From: Musa acuminata AAA Group
Taxonomy: Eukaryota > Streptophyta > Magnoliopsida > Zingiberales > Musaceae
Assembly: GCF_036884655.1 (NCBI RefSeq)
Contig: NC_088345.1
Coordinates: 32,486,001 to 32,550,000, forward strand
Direction of reading: 5' to 3'
Length of the DNA stretch: 64,000 nucleotides
The position numbers were made by a program, and so were the translations under genes. Shown here in pieces: positions 22,895 through 33,729 of this stretch. The first letter of the stretch is position 1. Every line of letters starts with the position of its first letter. The notes under the pieces were generated by a model. That model ran no database searches, was not told the DNA's origin, and was given only the letters and a program-made list of their open reading frames with translations.

Positions 22895-24423
22895 TGTTGA
22901 ATCTCGTATTTTGATGATGAAACCACTTGATATATGTTTATCATTTAAACTGTATTTTGAGTGATGCAGGTCTACTCGATCAGGATTAGACAGTTAACGC
23001 AGGAGGAATTGACGTTGCGCCGGAGGAGATCACATCAAGATATTGGACGGCAGAAGGCTTCAGACGTCGGGCATCGGGCCAAGGAGAGTGAAATTGCGCC
23101 AAGGATATCGGGGTTGCGGAGGTCAACCGCCGATTGGGCAACAAGCCACAAGAGACAACGATGCACCGAAGAATCGGACGAAGCGCCAACCAATGACGTG
23201 CCGGGCAACAAAATGTCAATTTGCGTTGTAATAATTGTCTAGATCGGAGTAGAGTTTTAGCTTATGTGTGCAGGATTAACTACGATAACGATGAAGACAT
23301 AAAGCAAAACAAAGTGTCAGAGTCAAGCACGAAGGATTCATTGCGAGTTCGAGAGTTCGATGGAAGTCCGAAGGTTCATCGGGAATGCTGCCGGAACTAG
23401 CCGAGAATGAGTAGGGAGCTTGCCGAAGGGTTTTTCGGAAGCTCGCTGGAAGGTTCATTGGAAGTTCGCGGAGCTCGCCAAGAAAGATCGGAGCTTGCTG
23501 AAGAAGCTCGTTGGAACTCGTCAAGATCAAATCGTGAAGTCTAGGAGCTTGCCGGGAGTCCGCAGAATGGTTTCCGAGAGTTTATCGGAAAACCATCGGA
23601 AGTTCGCCGGAAGCTCGCCGAAAGAAGTCTTGACTTACGGACTTTGTAATAGCTTAGATAATGTCTTTAAATTTGTAGTTAGCACATTAATTAGGGTTAG
23701 GATTACGTGTTAATCCTATAACCCAAGTAGGGGCCAATTGGGCCCAAGTTCAGACTGGTTTGGGCCAAGTTTGGAGCCCAACCAGTGAGCTGAATTGGCC
23801 TAGGCGGTGGCACCGCCAGTCCACTGTTAGTGTCAGACACTGATAGGCGGTGGCACCGCCAGCATCGGGAACTAAAGAGAATTCAAATTTTGGAGCCCAA
23901 ATTTGAATCCTCTTGAGGCCTATAAATACCCCTCAAATCTCAACTGAGATTACAACCTTTTGAAAAGCAATAGTTTGAGTTAAGAGCCTTAGAATAGTCT
24001 TTGCAAGCCTTGTTTTTCATATTGCTTAAGTGTTCACCTCCTCCCATCTTGTTGAAAAGAACTGTAAGAGTGTGAACCACTTGTAAAGGTTGTAAGAGGG
24101 GTATTAGTCCTTACCCTACAAGAAATTTGCTAGCGAAAGTTGGAAGCCTCTTCGAAGAAGGCTTCACAAGTGGATGTAGGTCATTTTGACCGAACCACTT
24201 TAAAAACTACTGCGTTATCTGGTTTGCTTCCTACTCTTGCCATTTACATACTGCAAACTTCTTTACTTAGTTACTACGCTTCCATATGTTTCTAAGTTAT
24301 CAAGCTTCTAAAATCGGTTTCCATTGATATTGCTTTTCATCGTACGAAAGATTTATCAAAACCGAAGTTTTAATCCGCTGCACTAATTCACCCCCCCCTC
24401 TTAGTGCCGCTCCGATCCTAACA
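22895..24423 (+). repeat. 5' LTR of element C
   Basis: 1529 bp, TGTTGAATCTCG...GATCCTAACA. Includes the ~300-bp module (about 22985-23240), short array GGCGGTGGCACCGCC (23803-23862) and TATA at 23921-23928. It is 37 bp shorter than the 3' copy, mostly in the array. Confidence 0.92.
23921..23928 (+). promoter_or_regulatory. LTR TATA box (C, 5' LTR)
   Basis: TATAAATA in GAGGCCTATAAATACCCC. This copy would drive the C transcript. Confidence 0.72.
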
Positions 24424-24425
24424 AT

Positions 24426-24437
24426 TGGTATCAGAGC
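24426..24437 (+). other. Primer binding site of C
   Basis: TGGTATCAGAGC two bases after the 5' LTR end; tRNA-iMet type, perfect. Confidence 0.88.
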
Positions 24438-24473
24438 CCGGTATTTCTCATTTCGGATTTACACCCGAGAGAA

Positions 24474-25415
24474 ATGGCTCTTCATGGCTTTCAAGAGGGC
24501 TTATCGGTTTTTCGTCCACCGTTGTTTAACGGATTGGACTACACTTATTGAAAAACTCGAATGAGAGTTTTTTTTATTTCTATGAATTTGGATTTATGGA
24601 ATATCATTGAAAACAGTTTTCAACTTCCCTCTAAACCGATGAACGAATGGTCGGATTTGGAGAAGAAGTATTTTTCTTTAAACGCAAAGGCTATGAATGC
24701 CTTATTTTGCGCTTTGGACAAAACTGAGTTCAATCGGATTTCAACGTGTGAAATGGCTTTTGATATTTGGCGAACACTTGAAATCACACACGAGGGAACT
24801 AGTAGAGTCAAAGACTCGAAAGTTAATATTTTATTGCATGATTTTGAGCTTTTTCGAATGCAACCAAGCGAGACTATAAGCAACATGTACACCCGTTTCA
24901 CGGATGTCGTCAATAATCTAAGTGTTCTTAGTAAATCTTTTTCGAATTTTGATCTCGTGAGTAAGATCTTAATATCCCTTCCAAAAAGGTGGGATCCTAA
25001 AATAACCGCAATACAAGAAACAAAAGATTTAAATATTTTTCCACTTGAAGAACTAATTGGTTCATTGATGACATATGAAATGGTTCACAATACACATGAT
25101 GAACATGATGAACAAAATCTCCTTCCAATGAACAGGAAGGATTTGGAACTCCGGACAAATGAATACCACTTGAGCAATGACTCAAGTGATGAGGACAATG
25201 TTGAACTTGAATTTCGAACACTAAATCTTAATAAGTTTATTAAACAAAAATCTAAAATAAACAATGAACTTGAATGGAGGAAGAGGCCAAAGAAGAGGAA
25301 GGCAACCAAGGATGAATCAAAAACTTCCAAAGGCGAAACGGCGAATTGGGCTTTGACGGGCTTCGACTACAAGGTGAGTAACTCAACTCTCTTGAATTAT
25401 TTTGAAATTACTTAA
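24474..25415 (+). pseudogene. gag: Short gag of element C, one nonsense codon
   Basis: 314-codon frame from ATG at 24474 (MALHGFQEGLSVFRPP...) to the stop after LLNYFEIT. Codon 26 is TGA (24549-24551) where all relatives have the tryptophan of YWKTRM; otherwise open. An internal ATG (24561) could start a product lacking 29 residues. Same domain content as B's Gag: gag domain, acidic SSDEDNVELE, basic KRPKKRKATK, then SKGETANWALTGFD, and no zinc knuckle. The TGG to TGA change is a single G to A. Confidence 0.87.
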
Positions 25416-27689
25416 AGCCCTTCATGAGTGTTTAATTTAGATAGTAGGAATAGGAAATAAAAAAATTGTTTTTCAAAAATCATATCATGTTTTTCTTTGT
25501 AGCATCTTTGAAAAATTAAAAAATTTGATCATGAAAAGTATATTGCAAAGGTTTCATGCATGTTATGTTTTGAAATGTTAAATGATGCAATATTAGGGAT
25601 GATAATATGATATGTGATAATGCTTAGGATTAATCCATACATATGTATACGTCATGCATGAGTTTTTGAAGTAAATGTTGATTTGAACCTCTCATTTTAG
25701 ATTAATATGCTTTTGGTCTAATTGTTTTTATGATGAATTAAGATGACATTCTCATGACATATTAAGATGACATAGTGCATGTACATCTATGTATGAATTT
25801 CTTGATAGTCTTTTGATGATAGACGTGATATCATGATGTGTTTGGTCTTAACGGCTTCATGACGAAACTTATGTTTCAATTTTAAATTATGATACTTGTT
25901 TTCACAAAAAGACTTGAATACCCTCACATGAAATCAATTGTATGAAATGAAAATAATTTTCTATCCTATTGAGATTAATGAATTTATTTTACTAATCTTG
26001 TGAATCTCATGAAAATAAACATGATGAATATTTTATAAATGAGTTGTCTTATAAGATTTTACCTTTACGTCTTAAACTTTCATGCTTATATTGATTTGGC
26101 ATATAAAGACTAAGACATGCTTAGATGAAAATGAATCACTTAAAAAATGCTTTTCCCATCTGATCGAGATTAATGATTTCATGATATTTTGTGAATCTCG
26201 AAATTGATTTTGATGACTTGATTATGAGTTTCAAGTTACCGATTTGATTTGAATAAGTTTTATTTAAATCATAATCTTGATCTTGCAAAATTGGAATCAT
26301 AAACAATATCTTTTGGTATTCATGAATTGATACTCACAATATGAAAGTATTGGTATTCATGACTTGAATTTGATTGAAACATTGCATGCTTAAATTAATC
26401 ATTCTCCTATGTTTCAAAAATTCTTTAAAAGCCTTATGAGATGACTGAAAATTAATTTGCTTTATGATTAATCATGAATCATGACTTGATCTATGATATT
26501 GATATATTGGTTGTATAATTCTTTTGCTCTATTAAAAGGATTTATTGAATGAATCATGTCCTTCTTGAATTTTCTTGATATCATGACATGATTTTATAAG
26601 TTGGCTTGTATAATGATTAAAATCTTTTGGCCATTGATTTCTCCCTTCTTTTCGGAAATGACAAAGGGGGAGAAATATATGAATTGATACTATGAGTGCC
26701 ATATTTGAATGATAAATATATGAATTAATGCTATAAGTGTCATATTTGAATTTGAATTATGTTAAGATATCAAAAAAAGCTTGCATCGAAATATATGGTA
26801 AATTGATAATGGAAATGCTATGATTGCCATATGCCATGTTTGCATCATATTAAGATATCAAGAACTTGCATTGTAATTTTACTTGCTGATATCTTGTCAT
26901 CTGATGAAATGCTACGATTTATTGCTAAAATGATGCACGCAATACTTATGCTTTTTATGTGATGTATTACATATGATGTGAATCATGATTAATATTGCCT
27001 TAATTTGAATTCAAGGTTTATCTCAATTATGGAATTTTTAAATAAGAATGATTACTCACCTTTGTCATGATTTAGAAATTGACATAAAGGGTCTTCCCTT
27101 CCTTTTGACAATAACTAAGGGGGAGATAGCTAGCTTACACAATTCAAGAAAAAAGTAAAAATTGCACTTCTCAAAAGAGAAGAAATTGCTATCTTGAACA
27201 TCACCGAGAATTGCTAGCTTGAAACATCAAGAAAATACAAAAATGTGCTATCGTGCCTATCTCAAGAAAAGCAAATATGCCAACTTGCATATATTTGAAT
27301 TTGCTAGCTTATAAAACTTGCATATTTCAAGAAGCAAGAGTTGCTTTCTTGAACATCTCTAAATTGCTAGCTTGCAAGTTCTAAAATGTTATAAAATTGC
27401 TAGATTGCATGATGATAAAAAATTAATATTATGTTTTTCATGCAATGAGTTGAACCCATATAACAAACACTTGATTGTGGTACTTCTCCTTTTTGTTGAT
27501 GACATGACATGAGATACATAAGTTTATGCATATGTTCATGATGATGTGTTGCAAGTATTCATGATGAATATTGCAATGACTTGAATTCAGTTTGAATTCA
27601 AGGTTCTATCAATATGGTATATTGATAGGGGGAGTTTGTTTAAACTCCGGGAGTTAAAGTTAACTCCATCATCAAGTGGTTGTCATCAT
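25416..27689 (+). other. 3' non-coding region of C with extra polypurine tracts
   Basis: AT-rich, no ORF. Polypurine-like tracts at 26663-26673 (AAAGGGGGAGA) and 27117-27126, then TAGCTTGCA / TTGCTAGCTT repeats to about 27420. Confidence 0.7.
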
Positions 27690-27703
27690 AAAAAAGGGGG
27701 AGA
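27690..27703 (+). other. Polypurine tract of C
   Basis: AAAAAAGGGGGAGA directly before the 3' LTR. Confidence 0.85.
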
Positions 27704-27704
27704 T

Positions 27705-29270
27705 TGTTGAATCTCGTATTTTGATGATGAAACCACTTGATATGTGTTTATAATTTAAACGATATTTTGAGTGATGCAGGTCTACTCGATCAGGATTAGA
27801 CAGTTAACGCAGGAGGAATTGACGTTGCACCGGAGGAGATCACAACAAGATATTGGACGGCAGAAGGCTTCGGACGTCGGGCATCGGGCCAAGGAGAGCG
27901 AAATTGCGCCAAGGATATCGGGGTTATGGAGGTCAACCGCCGATTGGGCAACAAGCTGCAAGAGACAACGATGCTCTGAAGAATCGGACGAAGCGCCAAC
28001 CAATGACGTGCCGGGCAATAGAATGTCAATTTGCGTTGTAATAATTGTCTAGATCGAAGTAGAGTTTTAGCTTATGTGTGCAGGATTAACTACGATAACG
28101 ATGAAGACATAAAGCAAAACAAAGTATCGGAGTCAAGCATGAAGGATTCATTGCGAGTTCGAGAGTTTGACGGAAGTCCGAAGGTTCGTCGGGAATGCTG
28201 CCAGAACTAGCCGAGAATGAGTAGGGAGCTTGCCGAAGGGTTTTTCGGAAGCTCGCTGGAAGGTTCGTTGGAAGTTCACGGAGCTTGCCGAAGAAGCTCG
28301 TTGGAACTCGTCAAGATCAAATCGTGAAGTCTAGGAGCTTGCCGGGAGTCCGCAGAATGGTTTCCGAGAGTTTATCGGAAAACCATCGGAAGTTCGCCGG
28401 AAGCTCGCCGGAAGAAGTCTTGACTTACGGACTTTGTAATAGCTTAGATAATGTCTTTAAATTTGTAGTTAGCACATTAATTAGGATTAGGATTAGGTGT
28501 TAATCCTATAACCTAAGTAGGGGCCAATTGGGCCCAAGTTCGGACTGGTTTGGGCTAAGTTTGGAGCCCAACTAGTGAGCTGAATTGGCTTAGGCGGTGG
28601 CACCGCCCAGCACCCGAGAGCTGGGCGGTGGCACCGCTTGACTGGGCGATGGCACCGCCAGTCCACTGTCTGTCAGACACTGACAAGCGGTGGCACCGCT
28701 AGCATCGGGAACTAAAGAGAATTCAAATTTTGGAGCCCAAATTTGAATCCTCTTGAGGCCTATAAATACCCCTCAAATCTCAGCTGAGATTACAACCTTT
28801 TGAAAAGCAATAGTTTGAGTTAAGAGCCTTAGAATAGTCTTTGCAAGCCTTGTTTTTCATATTGCTTAAGTGTTCACCTCCTCCCATCTTGTTGAAAAGA
28901 ATTGTAAGAGTATGAACCACTTGTAAAGGTTGTAAGAGGGGTATTAGTCCTTCCCCTACAAGAAATTTGCTAGTGGAAGTTGGAAGCCTCTTCGAAGAAG
29001 GCTTCACAAGTGGATGTAGGTCATTTTGACCGAACCACTTTAAAAACTACTGCGTTATCTGGTTTGCATCCTACTCTTGCCATTTACATACTGCAAACTT
29101 CTCTACTTAGTTACTACGCTTCCATACGTTTCTAAGTTATCAAGCTTCTAAAATCGGTTTCCATTGATATTGCTTTTCATTGTACGAAAGATTTATCAAA
29201 ACCGAAGTTTTAATCCACTGCACTAATTCACCCCCCCCCCCCCCCTCTTAGTGCCGCTCCGATCCTAACA
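27705..29270 (+). repeat. 3' LTR of element C
   Basis: 1566 bp. Array 28593-28700 has more units than the 5' copy. TATA at 28761-28768; C-run at 29231-29245. Confidence 0.92.
28761..28768 (+). promoter_or_regulatory. LTR TATA box (C, 3' LTR)
   Basis: TATAAATA in GAGGCCTATAAATACCCC. Confidence 0.68.
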
Positions 29271-29275
29271 AGAAT

Positions 29276-30767
29276 CTTGATTATAGAAGAATCCATTCAT
29301 GTTGTTTTTAATGAGGTTTTCGAAATTAAGAAAAATAATTTTGATGATGATGTTAATTTTGATACTTTGAATTTAAATGAAACCCCTTCTCCAACTAGCA
29401 ACTTGGATGCATCCACTTCCGAAACATCTTTACCCAAGGATTGGAAGTATGTAGATGATCATCCTAAGGAGCTAATCATAGGAGACACATCTAAAGGTGT
29501 TTAAACACGTTCTTCTCTTAAAAATTTTTGTGCCAAACGTTGCTTTTCTCTCCCAACTTGAATCAAAATGTATTGACGAAGCCATGAAAGATGATTCATG
29601 GATTATCGTAATACAAGATAAGTTAAATCAATTTAAGAGAAATAAGATGTGGAAGCTTGTTTCTAGGCCAAATGACCATTTAGTTATTGGTACTAAATGG
29701 GTCTTTAGAAACAAGTAAGATGAATATGGTATTGTGGTTAGAAACAAGGCTAGATTAGTGGCCAAAGGTTTCAACCAAGAAGAAGGTATCGATTATGAAG
29801 AAACTTTCGCTCCTATGGCTCGATTAGAAGCCATAAGGATGCTCCTTGACTATGCTAGTAGTAATAATTTTAAATTATTTCAAATGGATATTAAAAGTAC
29901 TTTTCTTAATAGCTTTATTTCTGAAGAAGTTTATGTTGAACAACCTCCCGGATTTGAGAATAATAGTTTCCCTAGTCATGTGTTTAAATTGACTAAAGCT
30001 CTCTATGGTATAAAACAAGCCCCAAGGGCTTGGTACGAGAGACTTAGTTCATTTTTTATTGAAAATAATTTCTTTAAAGGCAAGGTCGATACTACATTGT
30101 TTATCAAAAACTTTGAAAATAATTTTCTTATTATTCAAATTTATGTTGATGATATTATTTTCAGTTTCATGAATGAATCTCTTTATGAATCATTTGCTAA
30201 AAGTATGAATCTTGAATTTAAGATGAGTTTGATGAGAGAATTAACCTCCTTTTTAGGCTTACAAATCAAACAACTAAGTAATGACAACTTTCTTAGCCAA
30301 ACAAAATACGCTTTAGATTTGCTAAAAAGATTTAATATGGATAGCTCAAAAGCTATCAACACTCCCATGATCACCTCCACTAAGTTAGAAATTGATGAAA
30401 GTAGAGAAAGCTTTAATCAAAAAATTTATAGGGGTATGATAGGAAGTTTACTTTACCTCACTGCAACTAGACCGAATATTATGTTTAGTGTAGGACTATG
30501 TGCTAGGTTTTAATCTAATCCTAAGATATCTCATCTTAAAGCAGTTAAAAGAATACTTATATATCTTAAAGGTACCACAAATCTAGGATTATGGTATCCA
30601 AAGTCTAAGAATTTCATGCTAATTGCTTATGCTATGCGGATTTTGCTGGATGTAGACTAGATAGAAAAAGCACATTAGGAACATGTCAATTTTTGGGACA
30701 TGCACTTGTTTCTTGGTTATCCAAGAAATAAAACTCGGTTGCACTATCTACAATCGAAGCTAAGTAC
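29276..30767 (+). pseudogene. pol: Reverse transcriptase and RNase H part of F pol
   Basis: Continues the integrase frame broken by C. 29277-29504 is the IN-RT linker (DWKYVDDHPKELIIGDTSKGV), with a frameshift near 29500. 29497-29718 covers CIDEAMKDDSWI and TKWVFRNK, then a TAA. 29734-30513 is an open 259-residue RT stretch (ARLVAKGFNQEEGIDYEETF, QMDIKSTFLNS, ALYGIKQAPRAWYE, catalytic YVDD at residues 137-140 of that stretch). After a TAA the RNase H part reads KAVKRILIYLKGTTNLGLW, ADFAGCRLDRKSTLGTC and LSTIEAKY, where element E interrupts. RT of Sirevirus character (EEVYVEQPPGFE). Nonfunctional. Confidence 0.9.
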
Positions 30768-30831
30768 TGATAAGACCCTAAAGTCTTATCGTCTCTCTGA
30801 TACCAAATGATAAGACCCTAAAGTCTTATCG
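30768..30831. repeat. Inverted-repeat LTR terminus of E, tandemly duplicated
   Basis: GATAAGAC-CCTAAA-GTCTTATC forms an 8-bp perfect stem; present twice here (30769, 30809) and three times, partly degraded, at 32966-33064. Confidence 0.8.
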
Positions 30832-30856
30832 TTAAAAAGAAGAAAAGAAAGGGGAT

Positions 30857-30966
30857 GATCACTTCGAGGGGATCGGCCTCCTTGATCGCTTCGAGGGGAT
30901 CGACCCTCCTTGATCGCTTCGAGGGGATCGGCCCTCCTTGATCGCTTCAAGGGGATCGACCTCCTA
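30857..30966. repeat. 28-bp tandem repeat in E 3' LTR (4 units)
   Basis: Units begin at 30857, 30884, 30912 and 30940: GATCGCTTCGAGGGGATCG followed by (G)CCTCCTT. The 5' LTR has three units at 33090, 33117 and 33145. Confidence 0.88.
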
Positions 30967-31028
30967 GGGCTTGTCAAAAGACATAATAGTATTTTTCATA
31001 GATTACTGAAAAGAAGCAGTTACATCCC

Positions 31029-31036
31029 TATTTATA
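31029..31036 (-). promoter_or_regulatory. LTR TATA box (E, 3' LTR)
   Basis: Minus TATAAATA in CTCTATAAATAGGG; the 5' LTR copy is at 33234-33241. Confidence 0.68.
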
Positions 31037-31196
31037 GAGTTCCACCTAGAGTCAATCAGGACTTGAACTCTAATAATAAATAAATATTAAATAAACCTCT
31101 ACTTGACTCTAATTGAACCAAACCGACTCAATAAACAACTAGACTAAACAGACTCAATAAACATTATTCAAAAGCTCAGAAAAAGGGTTCTAACAG

Positions 31197-31209
31197 TTCC
31201 TCCCTCTTC
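31197..31209 (-). other. Polypurine tract of E
   Basis: Minus GAAGAGGGAGGAA, one base from the 3' LTR. Confidence 0.8.
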
Positions 31210-31389
31210 AAATCAGCCTTGTCCTCAAGGCTAAGCAGCATCAATCTCGGGGAGCTTCTCTTTCAGTACTTTAGCTATAGACTATCTGCAATGCATCACT
31301 ACCCGTTGATCAAGTAAGTATGGTCTCCACTTTTTGATAGTGTAAGCAACAGGTCGGTCTTTCAGTGTAATAATCGCTGCATGAAACTT

Positions 31390-32337
31390 TTAGCCCTGTA
31401 TAATCAATTTTATCTTTGAACATTTGCTATCACAAATGAAAATCCATCCATCAACGATCTTTACTTCGAATCTGTCATAGTCTTCAATGTGGTGGGCCAA
31501 TCGGTCAACAATCTCATTGTCCATAAAATTATTAGTGCTACTAGTATCAATCAAAACTATAATAGGTTGATGTTCTAGAGTTTTGGCAACTTCCATAGTT
31601 TGCGGGTTAGAGTAGTCGGCTAATGTATGCATTGTATGTATTGTAGGTTCAACGTCTTCATTAGAATTTATACCTTCATGATCGGAGTCCACATTCTTAG
31701 CTTTCAGCTCCTCTCCAATTGGTTCAAGCATCAGAAGTTGCCCTTGTTTACATCGGTGCTCCATACTCCATTTTTCATCATAGTACAAACCCTTTGCTGA
31801 TCTTTCCTTGCTAATTTTTTTCTCATATAGATTTGCAAATGAGATCGCAGCTATCATAGTGCAGGGTTGATGAGCCTTAACTTCACACCGGATCTCTAGA
31901 ATAAGCCCTTCAATAAATATATCCAGAAGTTGTCGGTCCAACGACCAATCTCTAGCTTGATTTGATAATCTTTCAAACCTACTCTGATATTCTAACACTG
32001 TAGAAGTCTGACGAATTTTGGCGAGCTGGCAATCAATATTCTCATATTCGGATGGGCCAAAGTGAACAAGAAGCCCTCTTTTGAACTGCTTCCACGAAGG
32101 AACTCTGTGAAAAGTTTCATACCAATCGTACCACTGGAGTGCATCTCCCTTGAGCTGGATTGAGGCCACTTCTACCTTGGATTCTTCTAGGGTTATGTGA
32201 AAATGGAAAAAAATTTCTGCCTTAGAGATCCAATTGGTCGGATCTCCATCTTTCCATCTCGGAAATTCCATCTTCATGTGTGAGTAATTTGTATCACAAT
32301 CTTGGGGCCCTTTTCCTATATTTTTAGATCTATGCAA
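31390..32337 (-). CDS. gag: Gypsy-type Gag with protease-like C-terminus
   Basis: Open 315-residue frame (MHRSKNIGKG...). Residues ~25-130 are a Ty3/gypsy Gag domain (FPRWKDGDPTNWISKAEIFF, LKGDALQWYDWYE, WKQFKRGLLVHFGPSEYE, QTSTVLEYQSRFERLSN). A degraded knuckle region follows: YYDEKWSMEHRCKQGQLL retains H and C, but the leading Cys pair is gone. Residues ~258-300 resemble a retropepsin fold (IVLIDTSSTNNFMD); the usual D-T-G has become D-T-S (264-266), which predicts loss of protease activity. The frame ends where RT would follow. Its open state across 948 bp suggests fairly recent origin; function without pol would need a partner element. Confidence 0.85.
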   Translation of the reverse strand: MHRSKNIGKGPQDCDTNYSHMKMEFPRWKDGDPTNWISKAEIFFHFHITLEESKVEVASIQLKGDALQWYDWYETFHRVPSWKQFKRGLLVHFGPSEYENIDCQLAKIRQTSTVLEYQSRFERLSNQARDWSLDRQLLDIFIEGLILEIRCEVKAHQPCTMIAAISFANLYEKKISKERSAKGLYYDEKWSMEHRCKQGQLLMLEPIGEELKAKNVDSDHEGINSNEDVEPTIHTMHTLADYSNPQTMEVAKTLEHQPIIVLIDTSSTNNFMDNEIVDRLAHHIEDYDRFEVKIVDGWIFICDSKCSKIKLIIQG

Positions 32338-33000
32338 CGCAGAACTTGAGCCCCCATTTTGTTGAAATTTGCTAAGGCTCTCTAATAGGCTCTTTTTGAA
32401 ATCATTAAGTGTTTCTTACAGTCGGTTCTCAATTTTGATTTCCAATGCTTCTATTTGTGCTTTCGCCGAGTTATTAGTGGTCATTGCGTAAGACTACAAA
32501 TCTGTAATCTTAACTTCTGTTTTTAGTGTCGGTCAAGGGTATCAACACTGTCGATGCGAAGTTGTCGAGGAGGTGGACGCCAAGGGCAGTGCTGCAGTCG
32601 CTGCATTGGAGGAAGAGTAGCTGCCCTGTTTCTATCGCTGCGTGGGGTGAGAGCACCGGGGTTGGAAGGCGACTACGTTGATGTTTAATCTCAACTTCTG
32701 TTTTTTGTGTCAAGAGTAGGGCATAAATCACTGCCCTACTCTATGTTGTTGTTGTGATGCAATCGGTGGTAGCACTATTGGAATGAAGGGTTGCTGCGAG
32801 GATGCGGGGATGTAGCTGCGTTCATTGCGTGGGAGGCAACGATGCTTGCTGTGGTCGCTGCGTGGAGGGATCTCTACTGTTGAGGGCCGGGAAGCAGCGG
32901 CAGCGGTGGAGAAGGAGTTGCCCTGTAGCGGCGATAGAGAAGAGGAACAGGGCTGCGACGGAGTGGGACCCTAAAGTCTTATCGTCGCTCTAATACCAAA
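32338..33000 (-). other. 5' leader of element E
   Basis: Non-coding on the minus strand between primer site and gag. Contains GCTGC/TGCGTGG-rich sequence (32580-32950). A degenerate third copy of the LTR-end unit lies at about 32966-33000, whose TTTGGTATTAGAG (minus, 32988-33000) is the likely primer site. Confidence 0.6.
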
Positions 33001-33400
33001 TGATAAGACTCTAAAGTCTTATCGTCGCTTTGATACCAAATGATAAGACCCTAAAGTCTTATCGTAAAAAAGAAGAAAAGAAAGTGGATGATCACTTTGA
33101 GGGGATCAGCCTCCTTGATCGCTTCGAGGGAATCGACCCTCCTTGATCGCTTCGAGGGGATCGGCCTCCTAGGGCTTGTCAAAAGACAGAATAGTATTTT
33201 TCATAGATTACTGAAAAGAAGCAGTTATATCCCTATTTATAGAGTTCCACCCAGAGTCAATCAGGACTTGAACTCTAATAATAAATAAATATTAAATAAA
33301 CCTCTACTTGACTCTAACCGAACCAAACCGACTCAATAAACAACTGGACTAAACAGACTCAATAAACATCATTCAAAAGCTCAGAAAAAGGGTCCTAACA
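33001..33400 (-). repeat. 5' LTR of E
   Basis: 400 bp; starts on the minus strand TGTTAGGACCC at 33400. Three 28-bp repeats; TATA 33234-33241; outer 40-bp unit at 33001-33040, with a primer-site-like TTTGGTATCAAAGC at 33027-33040. Confidence 0.88.
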
Positions 33401-33405
33401 AGTAC

Positions 33406-33729
33406 ATTGCAACTATTGTATGCTGTGCACAAGTTATGTGGATGAAAAATATTTTATAGGATTATAAGATTCATCTTAAAAATATCCCCATAAAATGTGA
33501 TAACACAAGTGTAATATGTTTAACAAAGAATCTCATTCAACACTCTAGAACGAAACATATTGATATTAGGCATCACTTTATATGAGATTATGTCACTAAT
33601 CATGATGTAATCCTAGAGTTTATTGATACTAAACATCAATTAGCTGATATTTTTACAAAGCCTTTAAGTGAAGAATAATTTGATTTTATTAGAAGAGAAT
33701 TAGGAATGTTGATTTGTCCAAGTGCATGA
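33406..33729 (+). pseudogene. pol: RNase H C-terminal end of F pol
   Basis: Reads [60 protein letters not shown] and ends LICPSA with TGA at 33727-33729. These are the standard copia RNase H tail motifs (CDN..A/VI, KHIDIR.HF, A/LADIFTKPL). In-frame stops lie near 33460, 33584 and 33676. It joins directly to LSTIEAKY at 30767 when E is removed. Confidence 0.9.

Larger units (their letters stand above)
22895..29270 (+). mobile_element. Element C: gag-only LTR element, near complete
   Basis: 6376 bp with LTRs 22895-24423 and 27705-29270, flanked by a perfect AGAAT duplication (22890-22894, 29271-29275), inserted in F's integrase reading frame. Interior 3.3 kb: primer site, one gag frame (one nonsense codon), repeats, polypurine tract. 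No pol. With intact termini, primer site and tract it could be copied by enzymes from another element. Confidence 0.93.
30768..31195 (-). repeat. 3' LTR of E
   Basis: 428 bp. Outer end is a 40-bp unit (30768-30807) repeated as the start of the LTR core at 30808. Four 27-28-bp GATCGCTTCGAGGGGATCG repeats (30857-30966); TATA at 31029-31036. Confidence 0.88.
30768..33400 (-). mobile_element. Element E: short non-autonomous Ty3/gypsy-type element
   Basis: 2633 bp inserted in F's RNase H codons (AKY|Y), with a perfect AGTAC duplication (30763-30767, 33401-33405). LTRs 30768-31195 (3') and 33001-33400 (5'). Interior holds only a gag-protease frame on the minus strand; no RT or integrase. LTR termini are TGTTAG(A/G)ACCC and GGTCTTATCA. 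The LTR outer ends contain a 40-bp unit that includes a primer-site-like TTTGGTATCA (see findings). Confidence 0.9.

Noticed and set aside
24426..24437. tRNA gene fragments at TGGTATCAGAGC sites
   Set aside because: Only the 12-base complement of a tRNA 3' end, always two bases inside an LTR; these are primer sites.
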